Shown piece after piece: positions 33,432 to 43,044 of a stretch of 64,000 nucleotides of DNA (position 1 is its first letter; the number at the start of each line of letters is the position of its first letter). Source of the stretch: Bacteroidota bacterium (GTDB taxonomy: Bacteria > Bacteroidota > Bacteroidia > UKL13-3). The translations under genes and the position numbers were made by a program. Location: assembly GCA_947453415.1 (NCBI GenBank), contig CANGGG010000002.1:39031-103030 (forward strand), given 5' to 3'. A model generated the notes under the pieces. That model did no database searches, was not told the DNA's origin, and saw only the letters and a program-made list of their open reading frames with translations.

Positions 33432-33947
33432 ATGAGTGCATCAATAGTTATATTTTACATTTTAGCAGCCATCATATTGGGTGGAGGAATATTGGCAGTT
33501 ACTGCAAAAAAAATATTCCGTTCGGCTATTTATTTGCTATTTTCATTAATGGGAATAGCAGGATTATATTTTTACCTGAACTATGAATTCATTGCTGCTG
33601 TGCAAATAGTAGTATACATTGGTGGAATAGTTGTACTCATCATATTCTCTATATTTTTAACCCACGCTTCGGGAAAAGACATGGAGAAACCCAAATTAAT
33701 GTCTGTAATAGTTTCAGCAGTGGCAGCAGTTTTTGCATGTGCCATAGTTATTTCATTAATCAATAATTACTCATTTGTTGCCACTACAAACACCGCCATT
33801 GAACCAACGGTTAAAAACATTGGACGACAAATGTTAAGTACCACCGAACACGGATTTATTTTACCTTTTGAAGTAGTAAGTATGTTATTACTTGCCGCAT
33901 TAATTGGATCAATTGTAATTGCCTTAAAACCAAAAACAGAAGCATGA
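33432..33947 (+). CDS. nuoJ: NADH-quinone oxidoreductase subunit J
   Basis: A 171-aa membrane subunit with five helices. The family block AAVQIVVYIGGIVVLIIF (third helix, where a pi-bulge occurs in solved structures) is intact. It overlaps nuoK by 4 bases (ATGA) and follows the 57-base word-repeat gap after nuoI. Confidence 0.94.
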   Translation: MSASIVIFYILAAIILGGGILAVTAKKIFRSAIYLLFSLMGIAGLYFYLNYEFIAAVQIVVYIGGIVVLIIFSIFLTHASGKDMEKPKLMSVIVSAVAAVFACAIVISLINNYSFVATTNTAIEPTVKNIGRQMLSTTEHGFILPFEVVSMLLLAALIGSIVIALKPKTEA

Positions 33948-34258
33948 ACGAAATTGGTTTAACACATATTTTATTTTTAAGTGCCATTTTATTTTTTATT
34001 GGCGTTTACGGTTTCCTAACTCGCAGAAACATGGTTACTATGCTAATGTCCATAGAACTTATTTTGAACAGTGTAAATATCAATTTTGTTGCTTTCAACA
34101 AATTTTTACATGCGGGTAAATTAGACGGAACTTTTTTTACCATTTTTATTATCACCATTGCTGCTGCTGAAGCTGCAGTGGCCATTGCCATAATTATTCA
34201 CTTGTATCGTAGCAACAAATCAATTGATGTGAACGATGCTGATTTGATGAAGTTTTAA
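33944..34258 (+). CDS. nuoK: NADH-quinone oxidoreductase subunit K
   Basis: A 104-aa three-helix subunit, Mrp-antiporter-related. The channel glutamates are present: one in SIELILNSVN and one in AAAEAAVAIAI. It is cotranscribed and coupled with nuoJ, 8 bases before nuoL. Confidence 0.95.
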   Translation: MNEIGLTHILFLSAILFFIGVYGFLTRRNMVTMLMSIELILNSVNINFVAFNKFLHAGKLDGTFFTIFIITIAAAEAAVAIAIIIHLYRSNKSIDVNDADLMKF

Positions 34259-34266
34259 CTAAAGAT

Positions 34267-36195
34267 ATGTCGAACTATTCTATCGCATTAATTCCACTTT
34301 TACCTTTAGCAACTTTTGTTGTTTTAGGTTTATTTGGCAGAAAATATTTAAGCGCATTTGCTGGAATTATAGGAACTATTTCCTTACTCATTTCTACCAT
34401 TATTTCGTTGGTAACTGCTTACCAATATTTCTTTATTTCGGGTAAAATAAATGGCATTTACCAACCCATCATTGCTCTAAATTATTCGTGGCTACAGTTT
34501 ACGCCTTCTGTTTCTATCGATATGGGAATTATGCTTGATCCTATTGCTATGATGATGATAGTGGTGGTAACTTTTGTTTCACTCATGGTTCATATTTTTA
34601 GTTTGGGATACATGAAAGGCGAAGAACGTTTTGCTACTTATTATGCATTTCTTTCCTTGTTTACTTTCTCTATGCTTGGATTGGTTTTATCGTCAAATAT
34701 TTTTCAAATTTATATGTTTTGGGAATTGGTAGGCGTTTCGTCATTCTTACTTATTGGTTATTATTTCGACAAACCATCAGCTGTGGCTGCTTCTAAAAAA
34801 GCATTCATTGTTACCCGTTTTGCCGATTTAGGTTTTTTAATTGGCATTTTGATTTTAGCTTACAGTGCCGAAACTTTAGATTTTGGAACATTGATAGCTC
34901 GTTTAACCGATGCTTCTTCACCTTATTTTGTTAATGCTGCCGGTGCTTCATTTATTGGAATTAGCGCATTAACTTGGGGATTGGTTTTGGTATTTTTAGG
35001 TGGTGCTGGTAAATCGGCTATGTTTCCATTTCATATTTGGTTACCCGATGCCATGGAAGGCCCAACTCCTGTTTCTGCACTAATTCATGCGGCAACCATG
35101 GTAGTTGCAGGCGTATTTTTAGTAGCACGTTTATTCCCAATATTTGCTTTTGATGCAGCTGCTTTAACAGTGGTAACTTATGTGGGCGCATTTTCGGCTT
35201 TGTTTGCAGCCATTATTGCTTGCACACAAACCGATATAAAAAGAGTTTTGGCTTATTCTACCATGTCGCAAATTGGTTACATGATGTTCTCGTTAGGCGT
35301 TGCCAAACATGGTGGCGAAGGCGGTTTAGGTTATATGGCTTCTATGTTTCATTTGTTCACACACGCATTCTTTAAATCATTGTTATTTTTAGGTGCCGGT
35401 GCAGTTATTCATTTGGTGCATAGCAATGAAATGAAAGACATGGGCGGGTTAAGGAAACTCATGCCAATTACACATATTACTTTTTTAATTGCTTGTTTAG
35501 CCATTGCGGGAATTCCACCATTTGCAGGATTTTTCAGTAAAGAAGAAATTTTATTAGCAGCATTCCATTCCAATAAAATGGTATTTTTTGTAGCATTATT
35601 TACTTCAGGTTTAACAGCATTTTATATGTTCAGGTTATACTTCTCTATTTTCTGGAGCAAAGAAAGTCATGTGCATGAAAACGGACATGGAGAAGGTACT
35701 TTAACCATGAAATTACCTTTAGTAATTTTGGCAGTGTTTGCAGTGTTTGCTGGCTTTTTCCCAATTGCATCGTTGGTTACTTCCGATGGATTAGCATTAG
35801 AAACTCATATTGATTATTTGTTTTCATTAACTCCAGTTGCTTTAGCAGTTGCAGGAATTTTATTGGCAAGTAGTTTATACAAATCTGAAAATAGTAAACC
35901 ACAAAGTATTGCCACCACTTTAGGAGGATTATATACCGCAGCGCACAAAAAATTCTATATGGATGAATTGTACATGTTCATTACACATAAAATTATTTTC
36001 AATTTAATAGGGAAACCCGCAGCTTGGATTGACAAAAATATTGTAGATGGTTTAATGAATTTGTTTGCTGATACAACAGCACAAATTTCAGATAATATGA
36101 AAGGTTTACAGTCAGGAAAATTGCAACAATATGCAAGTTACTTTTTTGTTGGAGTGCTAGGGTTTATGTTGTTGTTTATTTATTTATGGAACTAA
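34267..36195 (+). CDS. nuoL: NADH-quinone oxidoreductase subunit L
   Basis: A 642-aa antiporter-like proton-pumping subunit with about 16 helices and the long lateral helix near the C-terminus. Signatures include FWELVGVSSFLLIGYYF with the key Glu, GGAGKSAMFPFHIWLPDAMEGPTPVSALIHAATMV with the key Lys, and YSTMSQIGYM. Normal length. 11 bases before nuoM. Confidence 0.96.
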   Translation: MSNYSIALIPLLPLATFVVLGLFGRKYLSAFAGIIGTISLLISTIISLVTAYQYFFISGKINGIYQPIIALNYSWLQFTPSVSIDMGIMLDPIAMMMIVVVTFVSLMVHIFSLGYMKGEERFATYYAFLSLFTFSMLGLVLSSNIFQIYMFWELVGVSSFLLIGYYFDKPSAVAASKKAFIVTRFADLGFLIGILILAYSAETLDFGTLIARLTDASSPYFVNAAGASFIGISALTWGLVLVFLGGAGKSAMFPFHIWLPDAMEGPTPVSALIHAATMVVAGVFLVARLFPIFAFDAAALTVVTYVGAFSALFAAIIACTQTDIKRVLAYSTMSQIGYMMFSLGVAKHGGEGGLGYMASMFHLFTHAFFKSLLFLGAGAVIHLVHSNEMKDMGGLRKLMPITHITFLIACLAIAGIPPFAGFFSKEEILLAAFHSNKMVFFVALFTSGLTAFYMFRLYFSIFWSKESHVHENGHGEGTLTMKLPLVILAVFAVFAGFFPIASLVTSDGLALETHIDYLFSLTPVALAVAGILLASSLYKSENSKPQSIATTLGGLYTAAHKKFYMDELYMFITHKIIFNLIGKPAAWIDKNIVDGLMNLFADTTAQISDNMKGLQSGKLQQYASYFFVGVLGFMLLFIYLWN

Positions 36196-36206
36196 AAAAT
36201 TAAGGA

Positions 36207-37715
36207 ATGACGAATTTATCAATATTAGTAATTTTTCCGTTGCTCACTACGTTTGCAATATTGTTTTGCCGTAACGTAACGCAGATAAAATGGACCGCTT
36301 TAATTGGTTCATTGCTTCAATTAACCATTGCTTCTTTGCTCATGTATTCATACTATGGCGAACGTGCAGCGGGCAATACTGCTCAAATGCTTTTTGAAGC
36401 TAGGTACAGTTGGTACAGTGCCATGAACATTGAATATTATGTGGGCGTTGATGGCATTTCTGTAATCATGATTATGCTAACCGCTTTTGTAGTTACTTGC
36501 GGTATTTTAATTTCTTGGAAAATAGAAACCTTAACCAAAGAGTTCTTCTTTTTATTGTTATTATTAAGTGTTGGGGCTTATGGTTTCTTCATTTCATTGG
36601 ATTTATTTACCATGTTCTTCTTCCTAGAATTAGCGGTAATTCCCAAATTTTTATTGATAGCCATTTGGGGCAGCGGCAAAAAAGAATACAGTGCCATGAA
36701 ATTAGCTTTGATGTTAATGGGCGGATCGGCTTTGGTGTTAATTGGTTTATTAGCTACTTATTTCAATACCGATATGGGTGGTGGCGTTCATACTTGGGAT
36801 TTACTAAAAATTGCTCATATGCATATTCCTTACGAAACCCAATTATTTATTTTCCCATTTTTATTTGTAGGTTTTGGTGTATTTACTGCATTGTTCCCGT
36901 TTCATACTTGGGTTCCTGACGGACATTCATCGGCACCCACAGCCGCTTCTATGTTTTTAGCTGGAATATCTATGAAATTAGGTGGTTACGGATGTTTAAG
37001 AGTAGCTACTTATTTAATGCCTGAAGCTGCGCAACACTATTCTTGGATCATAGTTTTATTAGCAACCATTGCCATTATTTATGGTGCTTTTGCTACTTTA
37101 ATGCAAAAAGATTTGAAGTATATAAACGCTTATTCATCGGTAAGTCATTGCGGATTTATATTATTAGGAATTGGCATGTTAACCAAAACCGCATTGATTG
37201 GAGCCGTGATGCAAATGGTTTCTCATGGTTTAATGACAGCCCTTTTCTTTGGTGCTATTGGCATGATTTACGAACGAACACATACCCGACAAATAAAAGA
37301 ATTAGGCGGATTATTGAAAACAATTCCTTTTCTTTCTTCGGTATTTATTATTGCTGGTTTATGTTCATTAGGCTTACCTGGCTTTAGTGGATTTGTATCG
37401 GAAATGGTAGTGTTTGTTGGTGCTTGGCAGCAACCAGATGCTTTTCATAGAATAGCTACCATACTTGCCGCTGCATCTATTGTGGTAACCGCTGTTTATA
37501 TTTTACGCGCTGCAGGAAGTGCCATCATGGGACCAATAAAAAACGAACATTTCAATCACTTAAAAGATGCAACTTGGAACGAAAAAATGGCTTCGGTATT
37601 GTTAATATTTGCCATTCTTTCAATTGGATTAGCGCCATTTTGGTTAATCAATATCATTTCACCCGATACACAAATAATCATGGAAAACATTGCGAGAGGA
37701 GCAATTGGTAATTAA
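36207..37715 (+). CDS. nuoM: NADH-quinone oxidoreductase subunit M
   Basis: A 502-aa antiporter-like subunit with about 14 helices. Signatures: FFLELAVIPKFLLI with the key Glu, FPFHTWVPDGHSSAPTAASM and NAYSSVSHCGFI. It is followed after one base by nuoN; the TAA of nuoM and ATG of nuoN are separated by a single A. Confidence 0.96.
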   Translation: MTNLSILVIFPLLTTFAILFCRNVTQIKWTALIGSLLQLTIASLLMYSYYGERAAGNTAQMLFEARYSWYSAMNIEYYVGVDGISVIMIMLTAFVVTCGILISWKIETLTKEFFFLLLLLSVGAYGFFISLDLFTMFFFLELAVIPKFLLIAIWGSGKKEYSAMKLALMLMGGSALVLIGLLATYFNTDMGGGVHTWDLLKIAHMHIPYETQLFIFPFLFVGFGVFTALFPFHTWVPDGHSSAPTAASMFLAGISMKLGGYGCLRVATYLMPEAAQHYSWIIVLLATIAIIYGAFATLMQKDLKYINAYSSVSHCGFILLGIGMLTKTALIGAVMQMVSHGLMTALFFGAIGMIYERTHTRQIKELGGLLKTIPFLSSVFIIAGLCSLGLPGFSGFVSEMVVFVGAWQQPDAFHRIATILAAASIVVTAVYILRAAGSAIMGPIKNEHFNHLKDATWNEKMASVLLIFAILSIGLAPFWLINIISPDTQIIMENIARGAIGN

Positions 37716-37716
37716 A

Positions 37717-39120
37717 ATGAATACAGACTTTTTCATATTGTTAAAACCCGAACTGAGCTTAACGTTCATCATCTTTATTCTATTAATTATAAAGGTTTCG
37801 GATGGAATGAACAAAAATAGTTCAATCATTCACTTGGCTAATTTTTTATTGCTCATCAACTTTTTATTAGGCTTTATTGGCAATGCTACAGGAACTTTAT
37901 TTAGCGACATGTACCATACCAATGGTTTAATTGCTTTAGAAAAAAATATCCTTAATTTTGGAACACTTATTATTTCGTTACAAGCTTATGAATGGCTTAA
38001 AAACCACAAGCATGTAATAGAATTTTACATACTCCTATTGACTACTTTATTGGGTATGTTTTTCATGGTTTCAAGCGGAAATTTCTTAATGTTTTTCCTT
38101 GGATTAGAATTGGCTTCTATTCCGTTAGCAGCCATTGTAAACTTTGATTTAGAAAAAATAAAATCATCGGAAGCAGCAGTTAAAATGATACTTTCATCGG
38201 CTTTTGCTTCTTGTATTATGTTGTTTGGAATTTCATTGATTTATGGAACATCGGGCACTTTAAATTTTGCTGAATTACCAACTTTAATTACCAATAATCC
38301 TTTACAAATTTTAGCATTAATATTTGTGTTTACAGGCTTTGCATTTAAACTTTCAGCTGTTCCGTTTCACTTATGGACAGCCGATGTATATGAAGGTGCG
38401 CCAGTTCCAGTTACTGCTTATTTATCGGTAATTTCAAAAGCAGCAATGGTTTTTGTTTTCATTTCAGTATTGAATCCATTGTTTCAAAATGTACAAAATG
38501 TTTGGTATAATATGTTGTTTTTAACCATTGTTCTTACCATTACAATTGGAAATCTTTTTGCCATTAGACAAAATAATATCAAACGTTTTTTAGCATTTTC
38601 ATCTATTTCACAAGTTGGATTTATTCTATTAGGAATCTCATCGGGAACTACTATGGGAGTAAGTGCCAGCGTTTACTTTTTAATCGTTTATATCTTCTCT
38701 AATTTGGGTGCATTTGGAGTTATAGCTTTGGTAGCTGCGCAAACTGAAAAAGAAAACATCAGTGACTTTAAAGGATTTTATAAAAACAACAAAACATTGA
38801 GTTGGATTATAACCATTGCTTTGTTTTCATTGGCTGGAATTCCACCAACAGCAGGTTTCTTTGGAAAAATGTTTTTGGTAACAGCTGGAGCAAGCAAAGG
38901 AAATTATGTACTAATTATCATTGCGGTTTTAAATATGGTAGTTTCACTGTATTATTATTTACGTGTGGTAAAAGCCATTTTTGTAGATGAAAACGAATCT
39001 CCCATTGAAAAAATAGAAAGTAATTTATATTCAAAAATAGCATTATACATTTGCATGGCAGGCATTATATTCACTGGCTTTGCAAGCGTATTATACGATT
39101 ATATTAATTCGCTAATGTAA
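37717..39120 (+). CDS. nuoN: NADH-quinone oxidoreductase subunit N
   Basis: A 467-aa antiporter-like subunit, 14 helices. Signatures: FFLGLELASIPLAAIV, FKLSAVPFHLWTADVYEGAPVPVTAYL and FLAFSSISQVGFI. I chose ATG 37717 (MNTDFFILLKPEL), since the alternative TTG at 37690 would add nine polar residues overlapping nuoM. It is the last complex I gene; a palindromic element and a small unknown gene follow. Confidence 0.96.
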   Translation: MNTDFFILLKPELSLTFIIFILLIIKVSDGMNKNSSIIHLANFLLLINFLLGFIGNATGTLFSDMYHTNGLIALEKNILNFGTLIISLQAYEWLKNHKHVIEFYILLLTTLLGMFFMVSSGNFLMFFLGLELASIPLAAIVNFDLEKIKSSEAAVKMILSSAFASCIMLFGISLIYGTSGTLNFAELPTLITNNPLQILALIFVFTGFAFKLSAVPFHLWTADVYEGAPVPVTAYLSVISKAAMVFVFISVLNPLFQNVQNVWYNMLFLTIVLTITIGNLFAIRQNNIKRFLAFSSISQVGFILLGISSGTTMGVSASVYFLIVYIFSNLGAFGVIALVAAQTEKENISDFKGFYKNNKTLSWIITIALFSLAGIPPTAGFFGKMFLVTAGASKGNYVLIIIAVLNMVVSLYYYLRVVKAIFVDENESPIEKIESNLYSKIALYICMAGIIFTGFASVLYDYINSLM

Positions 39121-39123
39121 TGC

Positions 39124-39186
39124 TTCGACAAGCTCATCAACCGCTTACGGTCATTGAGCCATCGAGCGGTCATTGAGCTTGTCGAA
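39124..39186. repeat. 63-bp inverted repeat (TTCGACAAGCTCA arms) after nuoN
   Basis: Perfect 13-bp arms TTCGACAAGCTCA (39124-39136) and TGAGCTTGTCGAA (39174-39186) enclose a second pair CCGCT/AGCGG. A plus-strand RNA would form a long two-tier hairpin, so it could attenuate or stabilise the nuo message. A degenerate relative is near 1008-1030. Confidence 0.75.
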
Positions 39187-39234
39187 ATGATGTTGAAAAA
39201 AACTATAAAAATAACCAAATAAAAGAGAAAAAAA

Positions 39235-39618
39235 ATGGCACTAAATGCAACACATACTTTTGAAGATCTTGGCGAAATAAAATGTGCCATTGTAGAAAAA
39301 AACTGCTCGCAAGACCGTGTTGATTTTTTAAAACAATTATTGGAATTAAATAAATTTACTGTGGTGGTAGTTCCAAGTCCGCCACCAAAAGCCGCACCCA
39401 AACCAGCCGTTGTGGAAGGCGAAACTGCACCCGAAATTGCTGCACCTGCTACACCAACCACTTTTACCGTTGGAGTTACCGATGTATCGTTTAGCCCCAT
39501 CAACGCAGTGTTTAACCGCGAACTAAAAATAGAATCAGGACAAGTAGTAACCAAAGATTATTGGTACCAAAGAGAATCGGAAATAAAAACCGAAGAGTGG
39601 TATTGGAAAACTTCATAA
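39235..39618 (+). CDS. Conserved small protein at the end of the nuo operon, function unknown
   Basis: A 127-aa protein without signal peptide or membrane segment. The N-terminal ~45 residues form a compact alpha/beta-looking unit (FEDLGEIKCAIVEKNCSQDRVDFLKQLLELNKFTVVVV). A proline/alanine-rich linker follows (PSPPPKAAPKP...EIAAPATPT), then a C-terminal unit (TVGVTDVSFSPINAVFNRELKI, TKDYWYQRE). The two-domain layout joined by a flexible linker suggests a binding or tethering role. It is 114 bases after nuoN, before a strong terminator, so it could be the last gene of the nuo transcript. No family recognised. Confidence 0.6.
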   Translation: MALNATHTFEDLGEIKCAIVEKNCSQDRVDFLKQLLELNKFTVVVVPSPPPKAAPKPAVVEGETAPEIAAPATPTTFTVGVTDVSFSPINAVFNRELKIESGQVVTKDYWYQRESEIKTEEWYWKTS

Positions 39619-39620
39619 TA

Positions 39621-39649
39621 AAAAAGCCACTTTATAAAGTGGCTTTTTT
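39621..39649. terminator. Bidirectional terminator between the 127-aa gene and enoyl-CoA hydratase
   Basis: A perfect palindrome, AAAAAGCCACTTTA and its complement, followed by T tracts on both strands, between two convergent genes (stops at 39618 and 39663). Confidence 0.88.
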
Positions 39650-39662
39650 GTTGAATATAATT

Positions 39663-40454
39663 TTAGTTTCCTTTAAAATTTGCTGGCCTACGTTCCATAA
39701 AAGCTTTGGTGCCTTCTATGAAGTCTTCGCTACCAAAAAAGTTACCAAATTCATTTACTTCAAATTCATTTCCATCCGCACGTTTTTCGTAATGTGCATT
39801 TACGCAACGAATCACACTGGCAATGGCTAAAGGAGATTTTGTTTTTATTTTATTTAATATTTCTTCGCATTTTTCTATTAAATGATCAGCAGGAACTACA
39901 TGATTTACCAAACCTAAATTTAAAGCAGTTTGCGCATCCATAATATCGGCAGTCATTAAATATTCAAATGCTTTTCCCTTACCAATTAATTGAGGCAAAC
40001 GTTGTGTTCCTGCATATCCAGGAGTAAGTCCTAAGTTAACTTCTGGTTGTCCGAATTTAGCATTTTCAGCAGCAACACGCATGTGGCAGCTCATGGCTAA
40101 TTCATTTCCACCACCAAGAGCAAAACCATTTACTGCAGCAATTACAGGCTTAGGACAGTTTTCAATGGCTCGCAAAACAATGTGTCCATCTGCACTTAAT
40201 TTAGTTCCTTGCTCCACGTTAAAATCAGCAAATTCAGCAATGTCGGCACCAGCGGCAAACGCTTTTTTACCACTTCCTGTTAAAATTACTCCTCTTACTT
40301 CTGAATTATTATATATGCTTAAAATAGCATTTTTTATTTCGGAAAGTGTTTGAATATTTAAAGCGTTTAATTTTACTTCACGGTTAATTGTAATGTAAAA
40401 AATATTGTTTTTTAGTTCAGTTAATATGTTTTCGTACATGTTTTCAGCACTCAT
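39663..40454 (-). CDS. Enoyl-CoA hydratase/isomerase (crotonase family)
   Basis: A 263-aa crotonase-fold enzyme, likely hydrating short-chain 2-enoyl-CoA in beta-oxidation or amino-acid breakdown. The oxyanion-hole elements are FAAGADIAEF and NGFALGGGNELAM, and both catalytic glutamates are in place: one in GGNELAM and one in GQPEVNLGLTPG. The start could instead be the Met at residue 6 (MYENILTELK). Divergent from the UMF1 transporter gene over a 209-base AT-rich gap in which I see no clear promoter. The exact substrate is not deducible. Confidence 0.9.
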   Translation of the reverse strand: MSAENMYENILTELKNNIFYITINREVKLNALNIQTLSEIKNAILSIYNNSEVRGVILTGSGKKAFAAGADIAEFADFNVEQGTKLSADGHIVLRAIENCPKPVIAAVNGFALGGGNELAMSCHMRVAAENAKFGQPEVNLGLTPGYAGTQRLPQLIGKGKAFEYLMTADIMDAQTALNLGLVNHVVPADHLIEKCEEILNKIKTKSPLAIASVIRCVNAHYEKRADGNEFEVNEFGNFFGSEDFIEGTKAFMERRPANFKGN

Positions 40455-40663
40455 TTATTGTTTAATATAAATTGCGTGCAACAATAATACTTTTGATTAA
40501 ATCATGTACATTTTTTATTGAAATATTTCACAATTACACATGATTTTTTTATTGATTCTATTTTAACATAAAATCTTTTTTAAATTTATGAGCATTTTAA
40601 TTATATATTTATTTAAGAAATGGTGTAAAAAAAATATATTGCGACTATAACAATTTGAGAATC

Positions 40664-42127
40664 ATGGAAAAATTTGAACTAAATAATAAAAAAGTAATCA
40701 ACTCATGGGCCATGTACGATTGGGCCAATTCAGTGTTTTCATTGACTATAGCTACAGCTATTTTCCCTATTTATTTTAATAAAATGTGTAAAACCGCTTC
40801 TGTAGCACAAGGTGGTTTGCAAGACGGAATTTACTATTTAAACTTTTGGGGAATGAAAGTAGTAGGAGCCGAGTTGTATTCATTTGTGGTTTCTGCAGGT
40901 TTTTTAATTGTGGCTTTTTTAAGCCCGTTGTTGTCAGGAATTGCAGATTTTAAACACAATAAAAAATTCTTTTTAAAAGTATTTTGTTACATGGGTGCTG
41001 CCAGTTGCATTGGCATGTATTTTTTTACAGCTAATACCATTGGTTTGGGAGTAATTTTGTTCATGTTAAGCTTGGTAGGTTTTGCAGGTAGTTTAGTTTT
41101 TTATAATGCATTTTTACCCGAAATAGCCAGTGAAGATATGCTAGATAAAGTGAGTGCTAAAGGTTTTTCAATGGGATATATTGGAAGTGTTATTTTATTA
41201 ATTATTAATTTAATGACTATCATGATGCCTGAATTATTTTTTCCAGTTCAAGCAAAAATAACAGAGTTAATGGCCGCAAATCAATCGTTAACCAATGAAC
41301 TTGCAAGCGAAGAAGCAAAAGGTTTTTATGCTGGAATAGCCACTCGATTATCGTTTGTTTCGGTTGGAATTTGGTGGGCGGGTTTTGCTCAAATTATGTT
41401 TAAAAATGTGCCTGAAATTCATTCAGAAAAAACACACGAAGGAAATTTATTAAGTAAAGGTTTTGATGAGTTGAAAAAAGTTTTGGTACAAGTAAAACAA
41501 CAACCTACTATGTTAAAATATTTATTGGGTTTTTTCTTTACAAGTATGGGTGTTCAAACTGTCATGTATGTAGCCAGTTTATTTGGTGAAGAAGAGTTGC
41601 ATTTGGGAACTGCAGTTTTAATTGGTACTATTTTGGTGATTCAATTAATAGCTATTTTAGGTGCATGGGCTTTTTCAAGAATTTCGGCTGCCATTGGCAA
41701 TATTTATACTTTAATTATTACCATTTCTGTTTGGATTATTATTTGTTTTTTAGCTTATTCAATCAGAGATACGCCAGAATTTTATACCATTGGTGGCATG
41801 GAAATAAAAAAAGTAATCATACATTTTATGGGTTTAGGTGCATTGGTTGGAATAGTGATGGGTGGAATTCAATCCATGTTTAGAAGCACTTACGCAAAAT
41901 TAATTCCAGAAAACACAAAAGATACTGCATCATTCTTTAGTTTTTACGATGTTTGTGAAAAATTTGCCATTGTATTGGGAACATTTAGCTATGGTTTATT
42001 AAATGGAATGACTCATAATATGCGTCTTTCTGTAGTAGCTTTAGCCATTTATTTTTTAATAGGTTTAATATTTATTGTTCAAATTAAAAACTTTAAAAGT
42101 TATTCAGTAGAAAAGGCATCATTGTAA
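40664..42127 (+). CDS. UMF1-family (Atg22-like) MFS transporter
   Basis: A 487-aa protein of about 12 transmembrane helices. The N-terminal signature NSWAMYDWANSVFSLTIATAIFP is that of the UMF1/Atg22 group of the major facilitator superfamily, which includes vacuolar amino-acid exporters in yeast; bacterial substrates are undefined. The loop RSTYAKLIPENTKDTASFFSFYD in the second half is also typical. I chose ATG 40664 over a TTG 9 bases upstream. It lies 11 bases before the LutA-like gene, with which it is probably cotranscribed. Confidence 0.88.
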   Translation: MEKFELNNKKVINSWAMYDWANSVFSLTIATAIFPIYFNKMCKTASVAQGGLQDGIYYLNFWGMKVVGAELYSFVVSAGFLIVAFLSPLLSGIADFKHNKKFFLKVFCYMGAASCIGMYFFTANTIGLGVILFMLSLVGFAGSLVFYNAFLPEIASEDMLDKVSAKGFSMGYIGSVILLIINLMTIMMPELFFPVQAKITELMAANQSLTNELASEEAKGFYAGIATRLSFVSVGIWWAGFAQIMFKNVPEIHSEKTHEGNLLSKGFDELKKVLVQVKQQPTMLKYLLGFFFTSMGVQTVMYVASLFGEEELHLGTAVLIGTILVIQLIAILGAWAFSRISAAIGNIYTLIITISVWIIICFLAYSIRDTPEFYTIGGMEIKKVIIHFMGLGALVGIVMGGIQSMFRSTYAKLIPENTKDTASFFSFYDVCEKFAIVLGTFSYGLLNGMTHNMRLSVVALAIYFLIGLIFIVQIKNFKSYSVEKASL

Positions 42128-42138
42128 AATATATTTTA

Positions 42139-42858
42139 ATGAAAGTAGATTTATTTATTCCTTGTTTTATTGATCAATTTAATCCTCAAACAGGATTCAA
42201 TATGGTGAAAGTGCTTGAAAAAGCAGGCTGTCAGGTTAATTATAATATTGAACAAACTTGTTGTGGTTTGTCGGCATTTAACGCAGGCCAATGGGATGAA
42301 GCCAGACAAGTAAGTGAAAAACTTTTGAAGGAAATTACGCCAGATAGAAACTTGGTTTGTGGTGGAACTGCTTGTGCTGGAATGATTAGAAATTCCTATG
42401 ATTTATTATTCCAAAATTCTTCTTATCACAATAAATTTAGACAATTACAAAAACGTACTTTTGAGTTAAGTGAATTTTTGGTTGATATTCTTAATGTTGA
42501 AACATTAGGTAATAAATTTAATGGTAAAGCCATTTTTATGGATACTTGCACTGGCTTAAATGGATGTAATGTAAAAGCCCAACCTCGTAAACTTTTAGAA
42601 CAAGTTGAAGGATTAGAATTAGTAGAAATAAACGAACAAAATGAATGTTGTGGATTTGGTGGTAGCTTTGCCGTTACCAATCCTGAACTTTCAGTTCATA
42701 TGGGAATTAAAAAACTAGATTCCTTTAAAGAAACTGGTGTTCAAAATATTATTTCAACCGATTACAGTTGCCTTATTCACCTAAAAAGTATTGCAGAAAC
42801 AAAAGGATATAACTTTACTTTTTTACACATTGCCGATGTATTGGCAAGCGGACTTTAA
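42139..42858 (+). CDS. LutA/YkgE-like iron-sulfur (CCG-domain) protein
   Basis: A 239-aa protein made of two cysteine-rich CCG domains of the kind found in LutA, glycolate oxidase GlcF and heterodisulfide reductase HdrB. The first has PCFIDQF and TCCGLSAFN plus CGGTACAGMI; the second has MDTCTGLNGCN and NECCGFGGSFAV plus TDYSCLIH. In LutABC this subunit takes part in lactate oxidation, but lutB and lutC homologs are not adjacent. It is downstream of the UMF1 transporter by 11 bases. The family is sure, the reaction is not. Confidence 0.88.
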   Translation: MKVDLFIPCFIDQFNPQTGFNMVKVLEKAGCQVNYNIEQTCCGLSAFNAGQWDEARQVSEKLLKEITPDRNLVCGGTACAGMIRNSYDLLFQNSSYHNKFRQLQKRTFELSEFLVDILNVETLGNKFNGKAIFMDTCTGLNGCNVKAQPRKLLEQVEGLELVEINEQNECCGFGGSFAVTNPELSVHMGIKKLDSFKETGVQNIISTDYSCLIHLKSIAETKGYNFTFLHIADVLASGL

Positions 42859-43044
42859 GACAATCATTTTTTTTATTTCCACCTATCCATTTCAAAACCT
42901 AACATCGCTCACAAAGGTTTTTGACTGCAATCATTTTAACTTTTTTATATCGCATTAGCTTTGTATCTCATTTAGTTTAAGTCTTTTCTAAACTAATATT
43001 TTTATCAAATATTATTGGTTTAGCAATCAAAACAAAAATCAGTT

